A stretch of 64,000 bases of DNA from the NCBI RefSeq assembly GCF_003012915.1, contig NZ_CP027770.1, positions 1,612,001 to 1,676,000 of the forward strand, given 5' to 3'. Every line of letters starts with the position of its first letter. The stretch's first letter is position 1. Origin of the DNA: Staphylococcus felis. GTDB taxonomy: Bacteria; Bacillota; Bacilli; Staphylococcales; Staphylococcaceae. The translations under genes were made by a program, and so were the position numbers. Under the pieces are notes generated by a model. The model did no database searches and was not told where the DNA came from. It saw nothing but the letters and a program-made list of their open reading frames with translations. Shown in pieces: positions 1 through 9,632 of this stretch.

Positions 1-282
1 TTGAAGAAAAATAGTCAAGCATTTTATTTATTACAGCGCATTCAAGATGAAGTTCATCGATTTGCAATATCATTTCATCGTCAAACAAGAGCAAAAACCG
101 GAATGCAATCAATACTAGATCAAGTAGAAGGCATAGGACCTAAACGTAAGACTAAGCTGTTGCGCACATTTGGATCTATTAAGAAAATGAGAGAAGCGAC
201 AATTGACGAATTAAAACAAAGTGGTTTACCAGAAAAAACAGCTCAAATTTTATTGGAAACATTAAATGATAAAGATGTATAA
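1..282 (+). CDS. uvrC: UvrABC excinuclease subunit C, C-terminal fragment (cut by window edge)
   Basis: This is the last 93 residues of UvrC, the nuclease subunit that makes the dual incisions in nucleotide excision repair. The reading frame is open from the first base, so the gene starts outside the window. The part seen has the end of the RNase H-like domain ([10 protein letters not shown]) followed by the tandem helix-hairpin-helix region ([13 protein letters not shown], then [12 protein letters not shown]), which binds DNA near the 3' end of UvrC. Its position just upstream of sdhCAB is the usual staphylococcal order. The TTG at position 1 is an internal leucine codon, not a start. Confidence 0.93.
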   Translation: MKKNSQAFYLLQRIQDEVHRFAISFHRQTRAKTGMQSILDQVEGIGPKRKTKLLRTFGSIKKMREATIDELKQSGLPEKTAQILLETLNDKDV

Positions 283-316
283 ATTTGGTATGAGAATCAT
301 TCTCATACCCAAATTT
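281..316 (+). terminator. Hairpin terminator after uvrC
   Basis: A near-perfect inverted repeat (AAATTTGGTATGAGAAT / ATTCTCATACCCAAATTT) overlaps the uvrC stop codon and could end transcription before the sdh promoter region. The T-tract after the stem is weak. Confidence 0.6.
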
Positions 317-367
317 GTCACATTTAGTGTTACAATATGACTGAGTTGATTTCTTTTTAATTAGATA

Positions 368-381
368 TGCAAACGTTTTCT
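368..381 (+). promoter_or_regulatory. Possible CcpA cre site upstream of sdhC
   Basis: TGCAAACGTTTTCT matches the catabolite-responsive consensus TGWAANCGNTNWCA at all but two positions and lies about 60 bp before sdhC. TCA-cycle genes are known CcpA targets in staphylococci, so carbon catabolite repression of sdhCAB is plausible. The call rests on one degenerate motif. Confidence 0.4.
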
Positions 382-442
382 TTGCGGATAGGGCAACAAA
401 AAGGAAATCAAAATATAAAAGTATTACAGGGGGGACTTCCTT

Positions 443-1054
443 TTGGCACAATCTCAGAATCAATTCTACCTTAGACGTTTACATTCTTTGTTAGGTGTAA
501 TTCCTTTAGGTGCGTTCTTATTAGTGCATTTAATGGTTAACCATCAGGCGACACAAGGGGTAGAAGCATTTAACAAAGCAGCTGGTTTTATGGATTCATT
601 ACCATTTTTATATGCTTTAGAATTTATTATGATTTATATACCAATTTTATACCATGCAATTTACGGTATTTATATTGCGTTTACGGCGACTCATAATATC
701 GGGCATTATTCATATACACGTAACTGGCTATTCTTGTTTCAACGTATATCGGGATTACTTACATTTTTATTCGTTATGATTCACTTATGGCAAACACGTA
801 TTCAAAAGTTATTTGGAGAAGAAGTCAATTACGATATGATTCATGATATCGTTACAAACCCGTTTTGGCTTATTTTCTATATCGTTTGTATTATTGCTGT
901 AGTGTTCCACTTTGCGAATGGTTTATGGTCATTTTTAGTGACTTGGGGTATTTTACAATCTCCAAAATCACAAAGCGTTTTTACTTGGATATCATTAATT
1001 ATTTTCATCGTGGTTTCATATATTGGTGTAAGTGCAATCTTGGCATTCGTTTAA
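443..1054 (+). CDS. sdhC: Succinate dehydrogenase cytochrome b558 subunit
   Basis: SdhC is the membrane anchor of succinate:menaquinone oxidoreductase (complex II). It carries haem and passes electrons from the SdhAB head to menaquinone. The 203-residue protein has five hydrophobic segments by eye, the usual layout for Firmicute SdhC of about 200 residues. Candidate haem ligands are the spaced histidines in LLVHLMVNH, ILYHAIYG, VMIHLWQ and VVFHFANG. The start is TTG at 443, placed by a strong AGGGGGGA ribosome site 7 bases upstream. sdhA follows after 32 bases. Identity is secure from the operon and the fold pattern. Confidence 0.93.
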   Translation: MAQSQNQFYLRRLHSLLGVIPLGAFLLVHLMVNHQATQGVEAFNKAAGFMDSLPFLYALEFIMIYIPILYHAIYGIYIAFTATHNIGHYSYTRNWLFLFQRISGLLTFLFVMIHLWQTRIQKLFGEEVNYDMIHDIVTNPFWLIFYIVCIIAVVFHFANGLWSFLVTWGILQSPKSQSVFTWISLIIFIVVSYIGVSAILAFV

Positions 1055-1086
1055 GAGTTTAATCATTTTAGGGGAGTGAAATTTCT

Positions 1087-2853
1087 ATGGCAGAGAAGAA
1101 AATTATTGTTGTCGGTGGAGGACTTGCCGGTCTAATGGCAACAATTAAAGCAGCAGAACAGGGTGCACATGTTGATTTATTCTCAATTGTTCCTGTTAAA
1201 CGCTCTCATTCAGTTTGTGCACAGGGCGGAATTAATGGAGCGGTGAATACTAAAGGTGAAGGAGATTCCCCATGGATTCACTTTGATGATACAGTTTATG
1301 GGGGGGACTTCTTAGCTGATCAACCTCCTGTTCAAAAAATGACAGAAGCAGCACCGAAAATTATTCACTTACTAGACCGTATGGGCGTTATGTTTAATCG
1401 AACAAAAGAAGGTTTATTAGACTTCCGTCGTTTTGGTGGGACTTTGCATCATAGAACGGCATTTGCTGGTGCGACGACTGGCCAACAGTTATTATACGCT
1501 TTAGATGAACAAGTGCGTAGTTTCGAAGTGGATGGCTTGGTGACTAAATATGAAGGTTGGGAATTTTTAGGCGTCGTAAAAGATGATGAGAATGCCGCAC
1601 GCGGTATCGTTGCTCAAAATATCACCACTTCTGAAATTCAATCATTTGGTTCCGATGCAGTCATTATGGCAACAGGTGGGCCTGGTATTATATTTGGTAA
1701 AACAACTAATTCAATGATTAATACAGGGTCAGCAGCATCTATTGTTTATCAGCAAGGGGTCAAATACGCGAATGGAGAATTCATCCAAATTCACCCAACA
1801 GCGATTCCTGGTGATGATAAGTTACGTTTAATGAGTGAATCAGCTCGTGGTGAAGGAGGGCGTATTTGGACGTATAAAGACGGTAAACCTTGGTATTTCT
1901 TAGAAGAGAAATATCCAGATTACGGTAACCTTGTGCCGCGTGACATTGCGACTCGTGAAATTTTCGATGTCTGTGTTAATCAAAAATTAGGTATTAACGG
2001 TGAAAACATGGTCTATCTTGACTTATCTCATAAAGATCCACATGAATTAGATGTTAAATTAGGTGGTATTATTGAGATTTATGAAAAATTCACAGGTGAT
2101 GATCCACGTAAAGTGCCGATGAAAATCTTCCCAGCAGTCCACTATTCAATGGGTGGTTTATATGTTGATTACGATCAAATGACGAACATTGAAGGTTTAT
2201 TCGCTGCTGGAGAGTGTGATTTCTCTCAACACGGTGGTAACCGTTTAGGTGCGAATTCACTACTGTCAGCAATATATGGTGGTAGTGTTGCAGGTCCAAA
2301 TGCCGTAAAATATGTTGAAAATATCGAGAAATCTTATGTTGATTTAGATGAAGATATATATCGTAAACGTGAAGATGAAGAGCAAGAGCGATTTGATCAA
2401 TTGCTTAACATGAAAGGAACTGAAAATGCCTACAAACTTCATCGCGAACTAGGAGAAATCATGACTGCTAATGTGACAGTCGTTCGACACAATGAGAAAT
2501 TACTTGAAACTGACAAAAAAATCGTTGAATTAATGAAGCGTTATGAAGATATTGATATGGAAGATACTTCACAATGGAGTAACCAAGCTGTATTCTTTAC
2601 ACGTCAATTATGGAACATGCTTGTGTTAGCACGTGTTATTACGATTGGAGCATATAACCGTAACGAATCACGTGGTGCACACTATAAGCCAGAATTTCCT
2701 GATCGTAACGATGAAGAATGGTTAAAACATACATTAGCTGAATACAAAGGGCGCCACGAAAAGCCAGAATTCAGCTACAAACCTGTCGATGTTAGCTTAA
2801 TCGAACCTCGTAAACGTGACTACACAAGTAAGTCAAAAGGGGGTAAAAAATAA
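1087..2853 (+). CDS. sdhA: Succinate dehydrogenase flavoprotein subunit
   Basis: SdhA oxidises succinate to fumarate in the TCA cycle, on the cytoplasmic face of the membrane. At the N-terminus is the dinucleotide-binding motif VVGGGLAGLMA. Near residue 40 lies RSHSVCAQGG, whose histidine is the usual covalent FAD attachment site. The substrate-site segments HPTAIPG and SARGEGGRIW and the motif GLFAAGECD follow in the usual order. The length of 588 residues is normal for the Firmicute type. The gene has a GGGGAG ribosome site, and its TAA overlaps the sdhB ATG by one base (TAATG), so the two are translationally coupled. Confidence 0.96.
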   Translation: MAEKKIIVVGGGLAGLMATIKAAEQGAHVDLFSIVPVKRSHSVCAQGGINGAVNTKGEGDSPWIHFDDTVYGGDFLADQPPVQKMTEAAPKIIHLLDRMGVMFNRTKEGLLDFRRFGGTLHHRTAFAGATTGQQLLYALDEQVRSFEVDGLVTKYEGWEFLGVVKDDENAARGIVAQNITTSEIQSFGSDAVIMATGGPGIIFGKTTNSMINTGSAASIVYQQGVKYANGEFIQIHPTAIPGDDKLRLMSESARGEGGRIWTYKDGKPWYFLEEKYPDYGNLVPRDIATREIFDVCVNQKLGINGENMVYLDLSHKDPHELDVKLGGIIEIYEKFTGDDPRKVPMKIFPAVHYSMGGLYVDYDQMTNIEGLFAAGECDFSQHGGNRLGANSLLSAIYGGSVAGPNAVKYVENIEKSYVDLDEDIYRKREDEEQERFDQLLNMKGTENAYKLHRELGEIMTANVTVVRHNEKLLETDKKIVELMKRYEDIDMEDTSQWSNQAVFFTRQLWNMLVLARVITIGAYNRNESRGAHYKPEFPDRNDEEWLKHTLAEYKGRHEKPEFSYKPVDVSLIEPRKRDYTSKSKGGKK

Positions 2854-3668
2854 TGACTGAAACTCAAGACAAACAAGTAGCAGTAAATCATGGACAAGAC
2901 CAAAACCAAAATAAAACAATTAAAATTATTGTTAAACGACAAAAAGATCCCAAGTCAACACCTTATGAAGAAACATTTGTGATTCCTTATCGTGAAAATA
3001 TGAATGTTATTGCAGCGTTAATGGAAATTCGTCGTAATCCAGTTACTGAGAGCGGTGAAAAAACAACACCAGTAACATGGGATATGAACTGTTTAGAGGA
3101 AGTGTGTGGAGCTTGTTCGATGGTAATCAACGGTCGTGCACGTCAATCATGTTCTGCAATTATCGATCAACTTGAACAACCTATCCGTTTAGAACCAATG
3201 AACACATTCCCTGTCGTACGTGATTTACAAGTCGATCGTACACGTATGTTCGACAATCTCAAACGTATGAAAGCGTGGGTGCCAATTGATGGAACTTATG
3301 ATTTAGGTCCAGGACCACGTATGCCCGAGAAAAAACGTCAAACGGCATATGAACTTTCAAAATGTATGACTTGTGGTGTTTGTTTGGAAGTGTGTCCTAA
3401 CGTAACGACTAACAATGATTTTGTGGGTGCACAAGCCATTTCTCAAGTTCGTTTGTTTAACCTACACCCAACAGGCTCAATGACAAAGGATGAACGTTTA
3501 GATGCGTTAATGTTACATGGAGGATTGCAAGCATGCGGAAACTCACAAAACTGTGTACAAGCTTGTCCAAAAGGAATTCCATTAACAACATCTATTGCAG
3601 CATTAAATAGAGAAACATCGTTCCATATGTTTAAATCATTCTTCGGTTCAGACCATAAAGTACAATAA
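2853..3668 (+). CDS. sdhB: Succinate dehydrogenase iron-sulfur subunit
   Basis: SdhB carries electrons from the SdhA flavin to the SdhC haems. The N-terminal ferredoxin-like domain shows the 2Fe-2S cysteines in CLEEVCGACS and RQSC. The C-terminal domain has CMTCGVCLEVCP for the 4Fe-4S centre and CGNSQNC plus QACPKG for the second cluster region. A hydrophilic, glutamine- and asparagine-rich stretch of about 20 residues precedes the ferredoxin domain. At 271 residues it is full length. It is the last gene of sdhCAB and is followed by a hairpin terminator. Confidence 0.96.
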   Translation: MTETQDKQVAVNHGQDQNQNKTIKIIVKRQKDPKSTPYEETFVIPYRENMNVIAALMEIRRNPVTESGEKTTPVTWDMNCLEEVCGACSMVINGRARQSCSAIIDQLEQPIRLEPMNTFPVVRDLQVDRTRMFDNLKRMKAWVPIDGTYDLGPGPRMPEKKRQTAYELSKCMTCGVCLEVCPNVTTNNDFVGAQAISQVRLFNLHPTGSMTKDERLDALMLHGGLQACGNSQNCVQACPKGIPLTTSIAALNRETSFHMFKSFFGSDHKVQ

Positions 3669-3683
3669 TAAAGCTTAAAGAGA

Positions 3684-3720
3684 AAGGCTAGGACATGAAC
3701 GCGTTCTAGCCTTAGTTTTA
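3684..3720 (+). terminator. Rho-independent terminator of sdhCAB
   Basis: AAGGCTAGGA pairs with TTCTAGCCTT around a short loop, and the stem is followed by a T-rich tail. Confidence 0.8.
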
Positions 3721-3732
3721 TATTTTAGCGTA

Positions 3733-3764
3733 TTGACAACGCACTAGGTTATAGTTGATATAAT
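3733..3764 (+). promoter_or_regulatory. Possible promoter for murI-rdgB-yfcE
   Basis: TTGACA and TATAAT are both exact matches to the sigma-A consensus, but the spacer is 20 bases, longer than the ideal 17. They lie between the sdhB terminator and murI, leaving a leader of about 150 bases. Confidence 0.4.
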
Positions 3765-3919
3765 GAATTAAAAGTAATTATATTGGGATTGAAACATAAG
3801 CGCTGTGTTCTTCATATTGTTGGATGTAAAATAATATTAATGATAGGCTATGTATTTTTCTGAATAAATTAGTATATGGTAAAATATGTAACAAGAATGT
3901 ATAGAATAGGATGAATGTT

Positions 3920-4762
3920 ATGGATAAACCTATTGGTGTTATGGACTCCGGCGTAGGAGGACTTACTGTAGCCAAAGAAATTATGCGTCAACTTCCGAAT
4001 GAGCGGATTTATTATTTAGGCGATGTTGGCAGATGTCCGTATGGTCCTAGGGATCAAGAAGAAGTGAAGCAGTTCACTATTGAAATGGCATCTTTTTTGA
4101 CGCAATTTGATATCAAAATGCTTGTAATAGCATGTAATACAGCAACAGCAGTCGCACTAGATACACTTCAGAAAAATTTAAAAATACCTGTGATAGGTGT
4201 AATAGAGCCGGGAGCAAGAACAGCAATTATGACGACAAAAAATCAAAGTGTTCTTGTTTTAGGAACTGAAGGTACAGTCAGATCGGGTGCATATCGAAAG
4301 CACATACAAAACATTAATCCGAATGTAGAAGTGCGGGGTGTTGCATGTCCGGGATTTGTTCCTCTTGTAGAAGAGATGAAGTATAAGGATCCCACAATCA
4401 CAAATATTGTCATTCATCAAACGTTAAAAACATGGCGACAGACTGACGCAGACACTGTGATATTAGGATGCACACATTATCCATTGCTATATCAGCCTAT
4501 CTTTGATTATTTTGGGAAAAATAAAACTGTGATTTCGTCTGGTCTTGAAACAGCGAGGGAAGTGAGTGCTTTGCTAACATTTAGTCATGAACACGCGAGT
4601 TATACCCCAGAGCCTAAACATAGGTTTTTTGCGAATGGTGATGTTTTACACATGACATATATTATTAAAGAATGGTTGAAAATTAATACTGATGTTGAAC
4701 GAATATTTTTAGGCAAGGAGTCATTGAATAATGAAAGATATTGTAATAGCCTCGTCAAATAA
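3920..4762 (+). CDS. murI: Glutamate racemase
   Basis: MurI converts L-glutamate to D-glutamate for peptidoglycan. The two catalytic cysteines of this cofactor-independent racemase sit in VIACNTATA and LGCTHYPLL, and the N-terminal motif [13 protein letters not shown] is intact. I chose the second ATG (3920) over 3911. It lies at proper distance from AGG and yields the usual start MDKPIG. The product is 280 residues. The C-terminus runs 32 bases into rdgB, so the two genes overlap. No frame problem is seen. Confidence 0.93.
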   Translation: MDKPIGVMDSGVGGLTVAKEIMRQLPNERIYYLGDVGRCPYGPRDQEEVKQFTIEMASFLTQFDIKMLVIACNTATAVALDTLQKNLKIPVIGVIEPGARTAIMTTKNQSVLVLGTEGTVRSGAYRKHIQNINPNVEVRGVACPGFVPLVEEMKYKDPTITNIVIHQTLKTWRQTDADTVILGCTHYPLLYQPIFDYFGKNKTVISSGLETAREVSALLTFSHEHASYTPEPKHRFFANGDVLHMTYIIKEWLKINTDVERIFLGKESLNNERYCNSLVK

Positions 4763-5312
4763 AGGAAAAATTAACGATTTTAAAGTCATCTTTGCGGATT
4801 ATAATGTGATAGGCATCAATGAATTGCTTGAAGACTTTGATGTAGAAGAAACAGGCGTCACATTTGAAGAGAATGCACGATTAAAATCAGAAGCTGCTGC
4901 AAAAGTGCTCAACAAAACGGTCATAGCCGACGATAGTGGTTTAGAGATCACTGCATTAAACGGGGCACCTGGTGTTTATTCAGCACGATATGCAGGCATT
5001 CATAAAAGTGATGAAGATAATATAGATAAAGTGCTACATGAGTTAAATGACAAAACAGATCGAGACGCACGATTTGTATGTGTGATTAGTATGACTACAG
5101 CTCAAGGTGAAACACATACCTTTAGAGGTACTGTGGAAGGTGAGATTACATTAAGTCGAATTGGAGAAAACGGATTCGGTTACGACCCTATTTTTTATGT
5201 GATAGAAATGAAAAAAACAATGGCTCAATTAACACCAGAAGAAAAATCAGAAATAAGTCACCGTCGTAAAGCAATTGATCAACTACAAACATTTATTGAA
5301 GGTGAAGATTGA
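4731..5312 (+). CDS. rdgB: dITP/XTP pyrophosphatase (non-canonical purine NTPase)
   Basis: This HAM1/RdgB family enzyme hydrolyses ITP, dITP and XTP to the monophosphates, keeping deaminated purines out of nucleic acids. Family signatures are visible: [11 protein letters not shown] at the N-terminus, [14 protein letters not shown], then [22 protein letters not shown] and [11 protein letters not shown]. At 193 residues it is normal length. The ATG has AAGGAG about 10 bases upstream. It overlaps murI at its start and the next gene by one base (TGATG), so murI, rdgB and the phosphodiesterase gene form one unit. Confidence 0.93.
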   Translation: MKDIVIASSNKGKINDFKVIFADYNVIGINELLEDFDVEETGVTFEENARLKSEAAAKVLNKTVIADDSGLEITALNGAPGVYSARYAGIHKSDEDNIDKVLHELNDKTDRDARFVCVISMTTAQGETHTFRGTVEGEITLSRIGENGFGYDPIFYVIEMKKTMAQLTPEEKSEISHRRKAIDQLQTFIEGED

Positions 5313-5818
5313 TGTATAAATTGATAGTCGTAAGTGATAACCATTCAGAACCGGGTGTTTTATATGACATTTATGATAAGCATGACGATGCGGATGCATA
5401 TTTTCATTTAGGAGATTCTGAATTTGAATATAATGATACAGAACTTAGTCTTTATAAACGTGTAAAGGGAAATATGGACTTTTATCCCGAATTTCCAGAA
5501 TCGAAAATCGAACAATATGGTGACATCAAAGTATTTATTACGCACGGCCATTTATATGGTGTTAATGCATCGCGTGAAAATTTGGCGCAACAAGCTGCAA
5601 ATCAACATGCACAGTTTGCTTTTTATGGACATACACATATCGCTAGATATGAACATATTCATAACGTGCATCTCATTAATCCAGGTAGTATTTCTAAGTC
5701 GAGAAGTCATATTGAAGAAACATATTGTGAAGTGAAAATTGAAAATAAATCGGCTATTATTAACTTTAGAAACCGACAACATGAAATTATAAAATCCATA
5801 CGTATTGATGTTATTTAA
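5312..5818 (+). CDS. YfcE/MJ0936-family metallophosphodiesterase
   Basis: This is a small calcineurin-like phosphoesterase of 168 residues. The metal-binding motifs are present: VSDNH near the N-terminus (D and H), HLGDSE, KGNMD (the GNxD motif), ITHGH and FYGHTH, then a NPGS motif. Relatives are Mn-dependent phosphodiesterases with activity on artificial substrates, and the natural substrate is generally unknown. The start is ATG at 5312, overlapping the rdgB stop. The same gene follows rdgB in S. aureus, where it marks the edge of the variable immune-evasion locus. Confidence 0.88.
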   Translation: MYKLIVVSDNHSEPGVLYDIYDKHDDADAYFHLGDSEFEYNDTELSLYKRVKGNMDFYPEFPESKIEQYGDIKVFITHGHLYGVNASRENLAQQAANQHAQFAFYGHTHIARYEHIHNVHLINPGSISKSRSHIEETYCEVKIENKSAIINFRNRQHEIIKSIRIDVI

Positions 5819-5851
5819 AGGAAGTATCATATTTCTGACAGCCATTCGGGG

Positions 5852-6017
5852 GCTAAGACATAAATATCTTAGTAATCGAAAAACTTCGAGGTTTTCGTAA
5901 GCATTTACAAAAAATCTCGAAGTTTTTCCTTTAATTAGATGATTAATTAAATGATACGAAAGACGTATTTTGAATAAAAATCATCTTAGCACTATTTTTG
6001 GGAATTTATGTCCTAGC
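5852..6017 (+). repeat. Dispersed intergenic repeat, copy A (inverted ends)
   Basis: The left end GCTAAGACATAAATATC and the right end GAATTTATGTCCTAGC are imperfect inverted repeats. The right half, from about 5956, is closely similar to sequence at 19304-19363. The ends match those of the larger copies at 7857 and 54946. No coding sequence is present. It probably also serves as the transcription end of the murI operon through the hairpin inside it. Confidence 0.6.
5879..5930 (+). terminator. Hairpin inside repeat copy A, likely terminator
   Basis: AAAAACTTCGAG pairs with CTCGAAGTTTTT around a loop of about 25 bases, followed by T-rich sequence. The stem is A/T-flanked on both sides, so it may work in both directions. 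Confidence 0.6.
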
Positions 6018-6454
6018 TTCTTTCCTACGATTAGTTAAGTGCTTTTAACTTATTTTAAGCATACTCAAATAAACCTTATTATTTTAAAAAGTCGTTTTGA
6101 TAAATTGGGAAAGATCCTTTCAATGAAAATATATGTGTAAATATTATATATATTTTTTAAAATAACGTATCGTTTCAGATATTGATTTTAACCTTTGGAT
6201 GGTATATAATACTTTAAAGTTTGTTAAATAATCAAAAATAAAATCTATATTGTTAGTTATTAATTGTTTTAGTATCTTACAAATTTGTCGATACATGATA
6301 GTATATGATGTAATTAATGGTTATAGACTTTAATTTAACTGACTGAATGTGCACGCTTATAGTAATAGGAAAGATTAGGATTTTTCGAATGTTATATTGG
6401 AAGTTACTTTTCTTGAGAGTGCAACGTTAATGATCTAAAAATTGAGGTGCTTTA
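6018..6454 (+). other. Intergenic region upstream of the NSS transporter
   Basis: No gene is visible in this AT-rich stretch. One promoter-like pair is present: TTGATT at 6182-6187 and TATAAT at 6205-6210, with a 17-base spacer. It would give the transporter a leader of about 240 bases, or could drive a small RNA. No riboswitch or T-box core was recognised. Confidence 0.4.
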
Positions 6455-7786
6455 ATGAGAAAATCAAAAAATACATGGTCTTCACAACTGGCTTTCATCA
6501 TCTCCTCAGCCGGAGCGGCAATTGGGATTGGTGCGATATGGAAGTTTCCATATATGGCTGGACAGTTTGGTGGAGGTTTGTTTCTTCTCTCTTTTCTTCT
6601 TTTTACTTTTTTAATTGGAGTTCCCTTATTAATATCAGAATTTATTATAGGTAGAGCTTCAGGAAAAAATGCAGTAAAAGCTTATGACACTCTGAGTCCG
6701 ACACCATTTTGGAAGATAACAGGGAGATTAGGTGTTGTTGGGTGTTTCTTATTATTATCGTTTTACAGCGTGGTAGGCGGATGGATACTTATTTATAGCT
6801 ATTTAGGAGTTACAAATAATATCATATCGCAAAATAATAATTATGAAGCACTATTCAATGATATTATAGGCAATTCATACATAGTTTTATTAGGTGTATT
6901 TATTTTTATTATTTTAAATATGGTCGTGCTCTATTTTGGTGTTAAAAAAGGGATTGAAAAAGTAAGCAAAGTACTTTTTCCAGCTATGTTAATGATTTTT
7001 ATCATTTTAGTTGTGAAAGCTCTGACTTTGTCTGATGCTGGGAAAGGATTAGAGTTCTTTTTTGGCATTCATCCTGAAAAATTTAGTACTGAAGGTTTAT
7101 TGTACGCTTTAGGTCAATCCTTTTTCTCATTAGCAGTTGGTTTTTCTTGTATGGTGACCTATAGTTCTTATCTAAGCAAAAAAGAAAATATTCCACGTGC
7201 AGCCGTGAGTGTTGCTACAATGAATATTATTGTTTCTATTCTTGCTGGTGTCACTATTTTTCCAATCGTTTACAGTTTTAATTTTGAACCAACAGCAGGG
7301 CCGGGATTACTTTTTATCGTACTACCGAGTATTTTTTCTAAAATGGCATTTGGATCGCTATTTTTAGCAGCGTTTCTATTATTATTTTTATTTGCAACTT
7401 TAACTTCATCATTTAGTTTATTTGAAGTGATTATTGCAGCTTTTAATCCGAGAGATAAAGGTAGAGGTAAAATCGTATTTATCATTGGATTGATCGTGTT
7501 TTTATCAACAATACCTGCAAGCCTCTCTTTTGGTACGTTGAGTCATGTGACAGTAGCAGGAAAATCAATTTTTGATGCGACTGATTATTTAGTAAGTAAC
7601 ATACTATTACCAATTGGTTGTTTGTTAATATCATTATTTGTTTCATTCCGAATGGATAAAGCAATGATTTTAGAAGAGTTTACGAATAATCACACTAAAG
7701 CGATGATATATTTCAAGATATGGAAATTTTTAGTAAGATATATTGTTCCCGTATTGATTATTATCGTAATGTTATTTTCGCTTTAA
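6455..7786 (+). CDS. Sodium-dependent transporter, NSS (SNF) family
   Basis: This is a 443-residue multi-pass membrane protein of the neurotransmitter:sodium symporter family, which imports amino acids or related amines using the sodium gradient. The TM1 signature of the family is clear near residue 20 (AGAAIGIGAIWKFPYMAG). It is followed by IGVPLL and by the TM6-type segment LGQSFFSLAVGFSCMVTYSSY. About eleven hydrophobic segments are seen by eye. The start ATG at 6455 has GAGGTG upstream. The gene stands alone, followed by a strong hairpin. Substrate cannot be inferred. Confidence 0.9.
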   Translation: MRKSKNTWSSQLAFIISSAGAAIGIGAIWKFPYMAGQFGGGLFLLSFLLFTFLIGVPLLISEFIIGRASGKNAVKAYDTLSPTPFWKITGRLGVVGCFLLLSFYSVVGGWILIYSYLGVTNNIISQNNNYEALFNDIIGNSYIVLLGVFIFIILNMVVLYFGVKKGIEKVSKVLFPAMLMIFIILVVKALTLSDAGKGLEFFFGIHPEKFSTEGLLYALGQSFFSLAVGFSCMVTYSSYLSKKENIPRAAVSVATMNIIVSILAGVTIFPIVYSFNFEPTAGPGLLFIVLPSIFSKMAFGSLFLAAFLLLFLFATLTSSFSLFEVIIAAFNPRDKGRGKIVFIIGLIVFLSTIPASLSFGTLSHVTVAGKSIFDATDYLVSNILLPIGCLLISLFVSFRMDKAMILEEFTNNHTKAMIYFKIWKFLVRYIVPVLIIIVMLFSL

Positions 7787-7856
7787 CTACGTTTATAGTA
7801 TGAACTAATACCATAATTATTTAACAAAAGTATCTATAAATAGAAAGTATTAATTA

Positions 7857-8056
7857 CAGGATGGGGACATCAATCCCAAAATAATAGCGTAGAGATGATT
7901 CCATGATTGAATCATCTCTACGCTTTTTATCAATAATTCGTATTGTTTGGCTCGCATTTCCTAGGGGATGGTCGAGCCAACAATACTACGTGATATACAT
8001 GTAATTTTACATTAAATACTTTAAAAATAAGGCACTTTCGTATCATTCAAAAACAA
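7857..8056 (+). repeat. Dispersed intergenic repeat, copy B
   Basis: The sequence is clearly related to the copy at 54946-55174. Shared blocks include the end motif around AATCCCAAAATAA, TTCGTATTGTYTGGCTCGC, CATTTCCTAGGG, CAACAATAC, and ACGTGATATACATG. Copy B has an extra hairpin near its left end and lacks about 40 internal bases found in the other copy. The right end is diverged and its limit is uncertain. Confidence 0.65.
7886..7930 (+). terminator. Strong terminator after the NSS transporter
   Basis: A 16-bp perfect stem (AGCGTAGAGATGATTC / GAATCATCTCTACGCT) with a 7-base loop is followed by TTTTT. It sits as an insertion within repeat copy B. Confidence 0.85.
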
Positions 8057-8175
8057 CATGAGAAATGATAAAGTTACTATGTAAATACAAAGCTCTAAAA
8101 ATCATAGAAGGACATATGATGCCAGCTCATGTTCATCTATTAGTATGCATTTGACGTTCTCTTTCTTATATCTTA

Positions 8176-8898
8176 CTATTTAATTTTCAAATTGCGTGAA
8201 CCTAAAATAATTAATAGTAATGAGACGCCAACTAATACTACGATACCAATGATAACACTGTTGGGCGAATCAAAGCCTATTGAAGAATCAATTGTTGCTA
8301 ATCCTAATCTATAACTTAATGTAGTAGGTATTAAATTGGCAAATGGCGCGGGCATTAGAATCATAGAAACCATAGCAATGCCAATAGATAATACTATTGA
8401 CACAATATAATTCTTTGTTATGATTACTGCAGTTATTGATAACGGTATCATAAAAATAATTAAAAGAATATTAAATAAGGTAAAACTAACAAATATTAGC
8501 ATTAAATCCCTTAATGGTCGCCCTTGTATTAAGTAAAAAGCTAATAATAATGTTAAGTTAATTGCATACAGAAATAGGCAATATAATAAAGATACTAAAA
8601 GTTTAGAAAAAAATAATTTATATTTATTCCCTGAGTAAGCAAGCCAATTTAATAGAGTGTGATTTTTAAATTCTATATAAAATATTGAAGAGCCAATAAT
8701 GCCCATAGCGATAGGAATAATCATAAAATTTTGGTTATAAAATCTGAAGTAAAAACCTCCTATTAAAGATAAATCTTTACTATTTATAAAAAAATTAGCG
8801 ATATTCATGGTGAATGGAATAAGGCTTAGCAAGCAAACAATTATAATAAATTTTTCGCTCTTAACTTTAGTGAATTCATTTTTAATGAAAGTCATCAT
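8176..8898 (-). CDS. ABC-2 type permease, lantibiotic/antibiotic self-protection type
   Basis: This 240-residue protein has six hydrophobic segments by eye. It starts with the N-terminal pattern FIKNEFTKVKSEKF, typical of permeases in BcrB/LanE-like export systems. Such permeases pair with a BcrA/LanF-type ATPase and remove peptide antibiotics from the membrane. The gene overlaps the end of the upstream ATPase gene by four bases (ATGA), so they were an operon. That ATPase is now split by an insertion sequence, so this permease probably has no working partner and may be poorly transcribed. The reading frame itself is intact. Confidence 0.75.
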   Translation of the reverse strand: MMTFIKNEFTKVKSEKFIIIVCLLSLIPFTMNIANFFINSKDLSLIGGFYFRFYNQNFMIIPIAMGIIGSSIFYIEFKNHTLLNWLAYSGNKYKLFFSKLLVSLLYCLFLYAINLTLLLAFYLIQGRPLRDLMLIFVSFTLFNILLIIFMIPLSITAVIITKNYIVSIVLSIGIAMVSMILMPAPFANLIPTTLSYRLGLATIDSSIGFDSPNSVIIGIVVLVGVSLLLIILGSRNLKIK

Positions 8899-9564
8899 TT
8901 TAAATAAGCCTCCTCTATGTTCATGTCCATAATTTTTAAATATATATCTTCAAAATTCATTTTTGAAGCATGGCTATAATATTTAATTAGATCATTGTAG
9001 TCTGCTAAAATATAATAATTTCCATTACTTTTGATAATTGAGTATTCATTATGGCTAGTGAAATCTAAATGATTTATATCTTCTGATATTTCAATAAGAC
9101 TATAATAATTTTTACTATTTTTTAAATGTGATACTATTTTCCCATTTTGAATGAAAACAAATATATCGGTAAACTCTGATAATTCATTTAAATGATGACT
9201 AGAAACGATGGTAATTCTTTGTTCTTTTTTTACTTCTTTGAGTATAATATTTCTTATATCTTTAATTCCCATTGGATCTAAACCATTTGAGGGTTCATCC
9301 AATAATATTAGGCTTGAATTTCCTATTAATGTTTTAGCTATGCCTAGCCGTTGTTTCATTCCCATAGATAGATTTTTGAATTTTTTATTTTTGGCTTCTT
9401 GTAAGTTGACTGTCGATAACAATCTGTCAATATTTAAATCTTTGACGCCAATATATTTAGCATGTAAATCAAGATTCTCTTTACAGGTTAAATTAGAGTA
9501 AAAGGCAGGATAATCGATTAAATGACCAATATTATGTATTGATGAAGATATTGTCTCCTTGAAT
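8895..9564 (-). pseudogene. ABC transporter ATPase, C-terminal two-thirds (gene split by IS)
   Basis: Reading leftwards from the insertion, the frame gives ISSSIHNIGHLIDYPAFY, then the signature loop LSMGMKQRLGIA, Walker B LILLDEPSNGLDP and the switch histidine region ITIVSSHH. This is the body of a BcrA/LanF-like ATPase. The matching N-terminus with Walker A lies at 10780-10948 on the other side of the IS3-family element. Compared with typical family members, about six residues between the halves seem to be missing. The part from an internal ATG at 9422 could still be translated but lacks the P-loop. Confidence 0.85.
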
Positions 9565-9632
9565 CGTCTACACTTAGTTGGACAAATTCTATGAGAATAG
9601 ATATTGTTAAATTAAGAAAGTAGGCGATTTTT

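Noticed and set aside
3778..3975. Minus-strand frame across the murI start
   Set aside because: It covers the murI promoter and 5' end in antisense, with no ribosome site and no family features.
4731..4762. Possible frameshift at the murI end because it overlaps rdgB by 32 bases
   Set aside because: Both proteins have normal motifs and lengths, and overlapping ends are common in compact operons.
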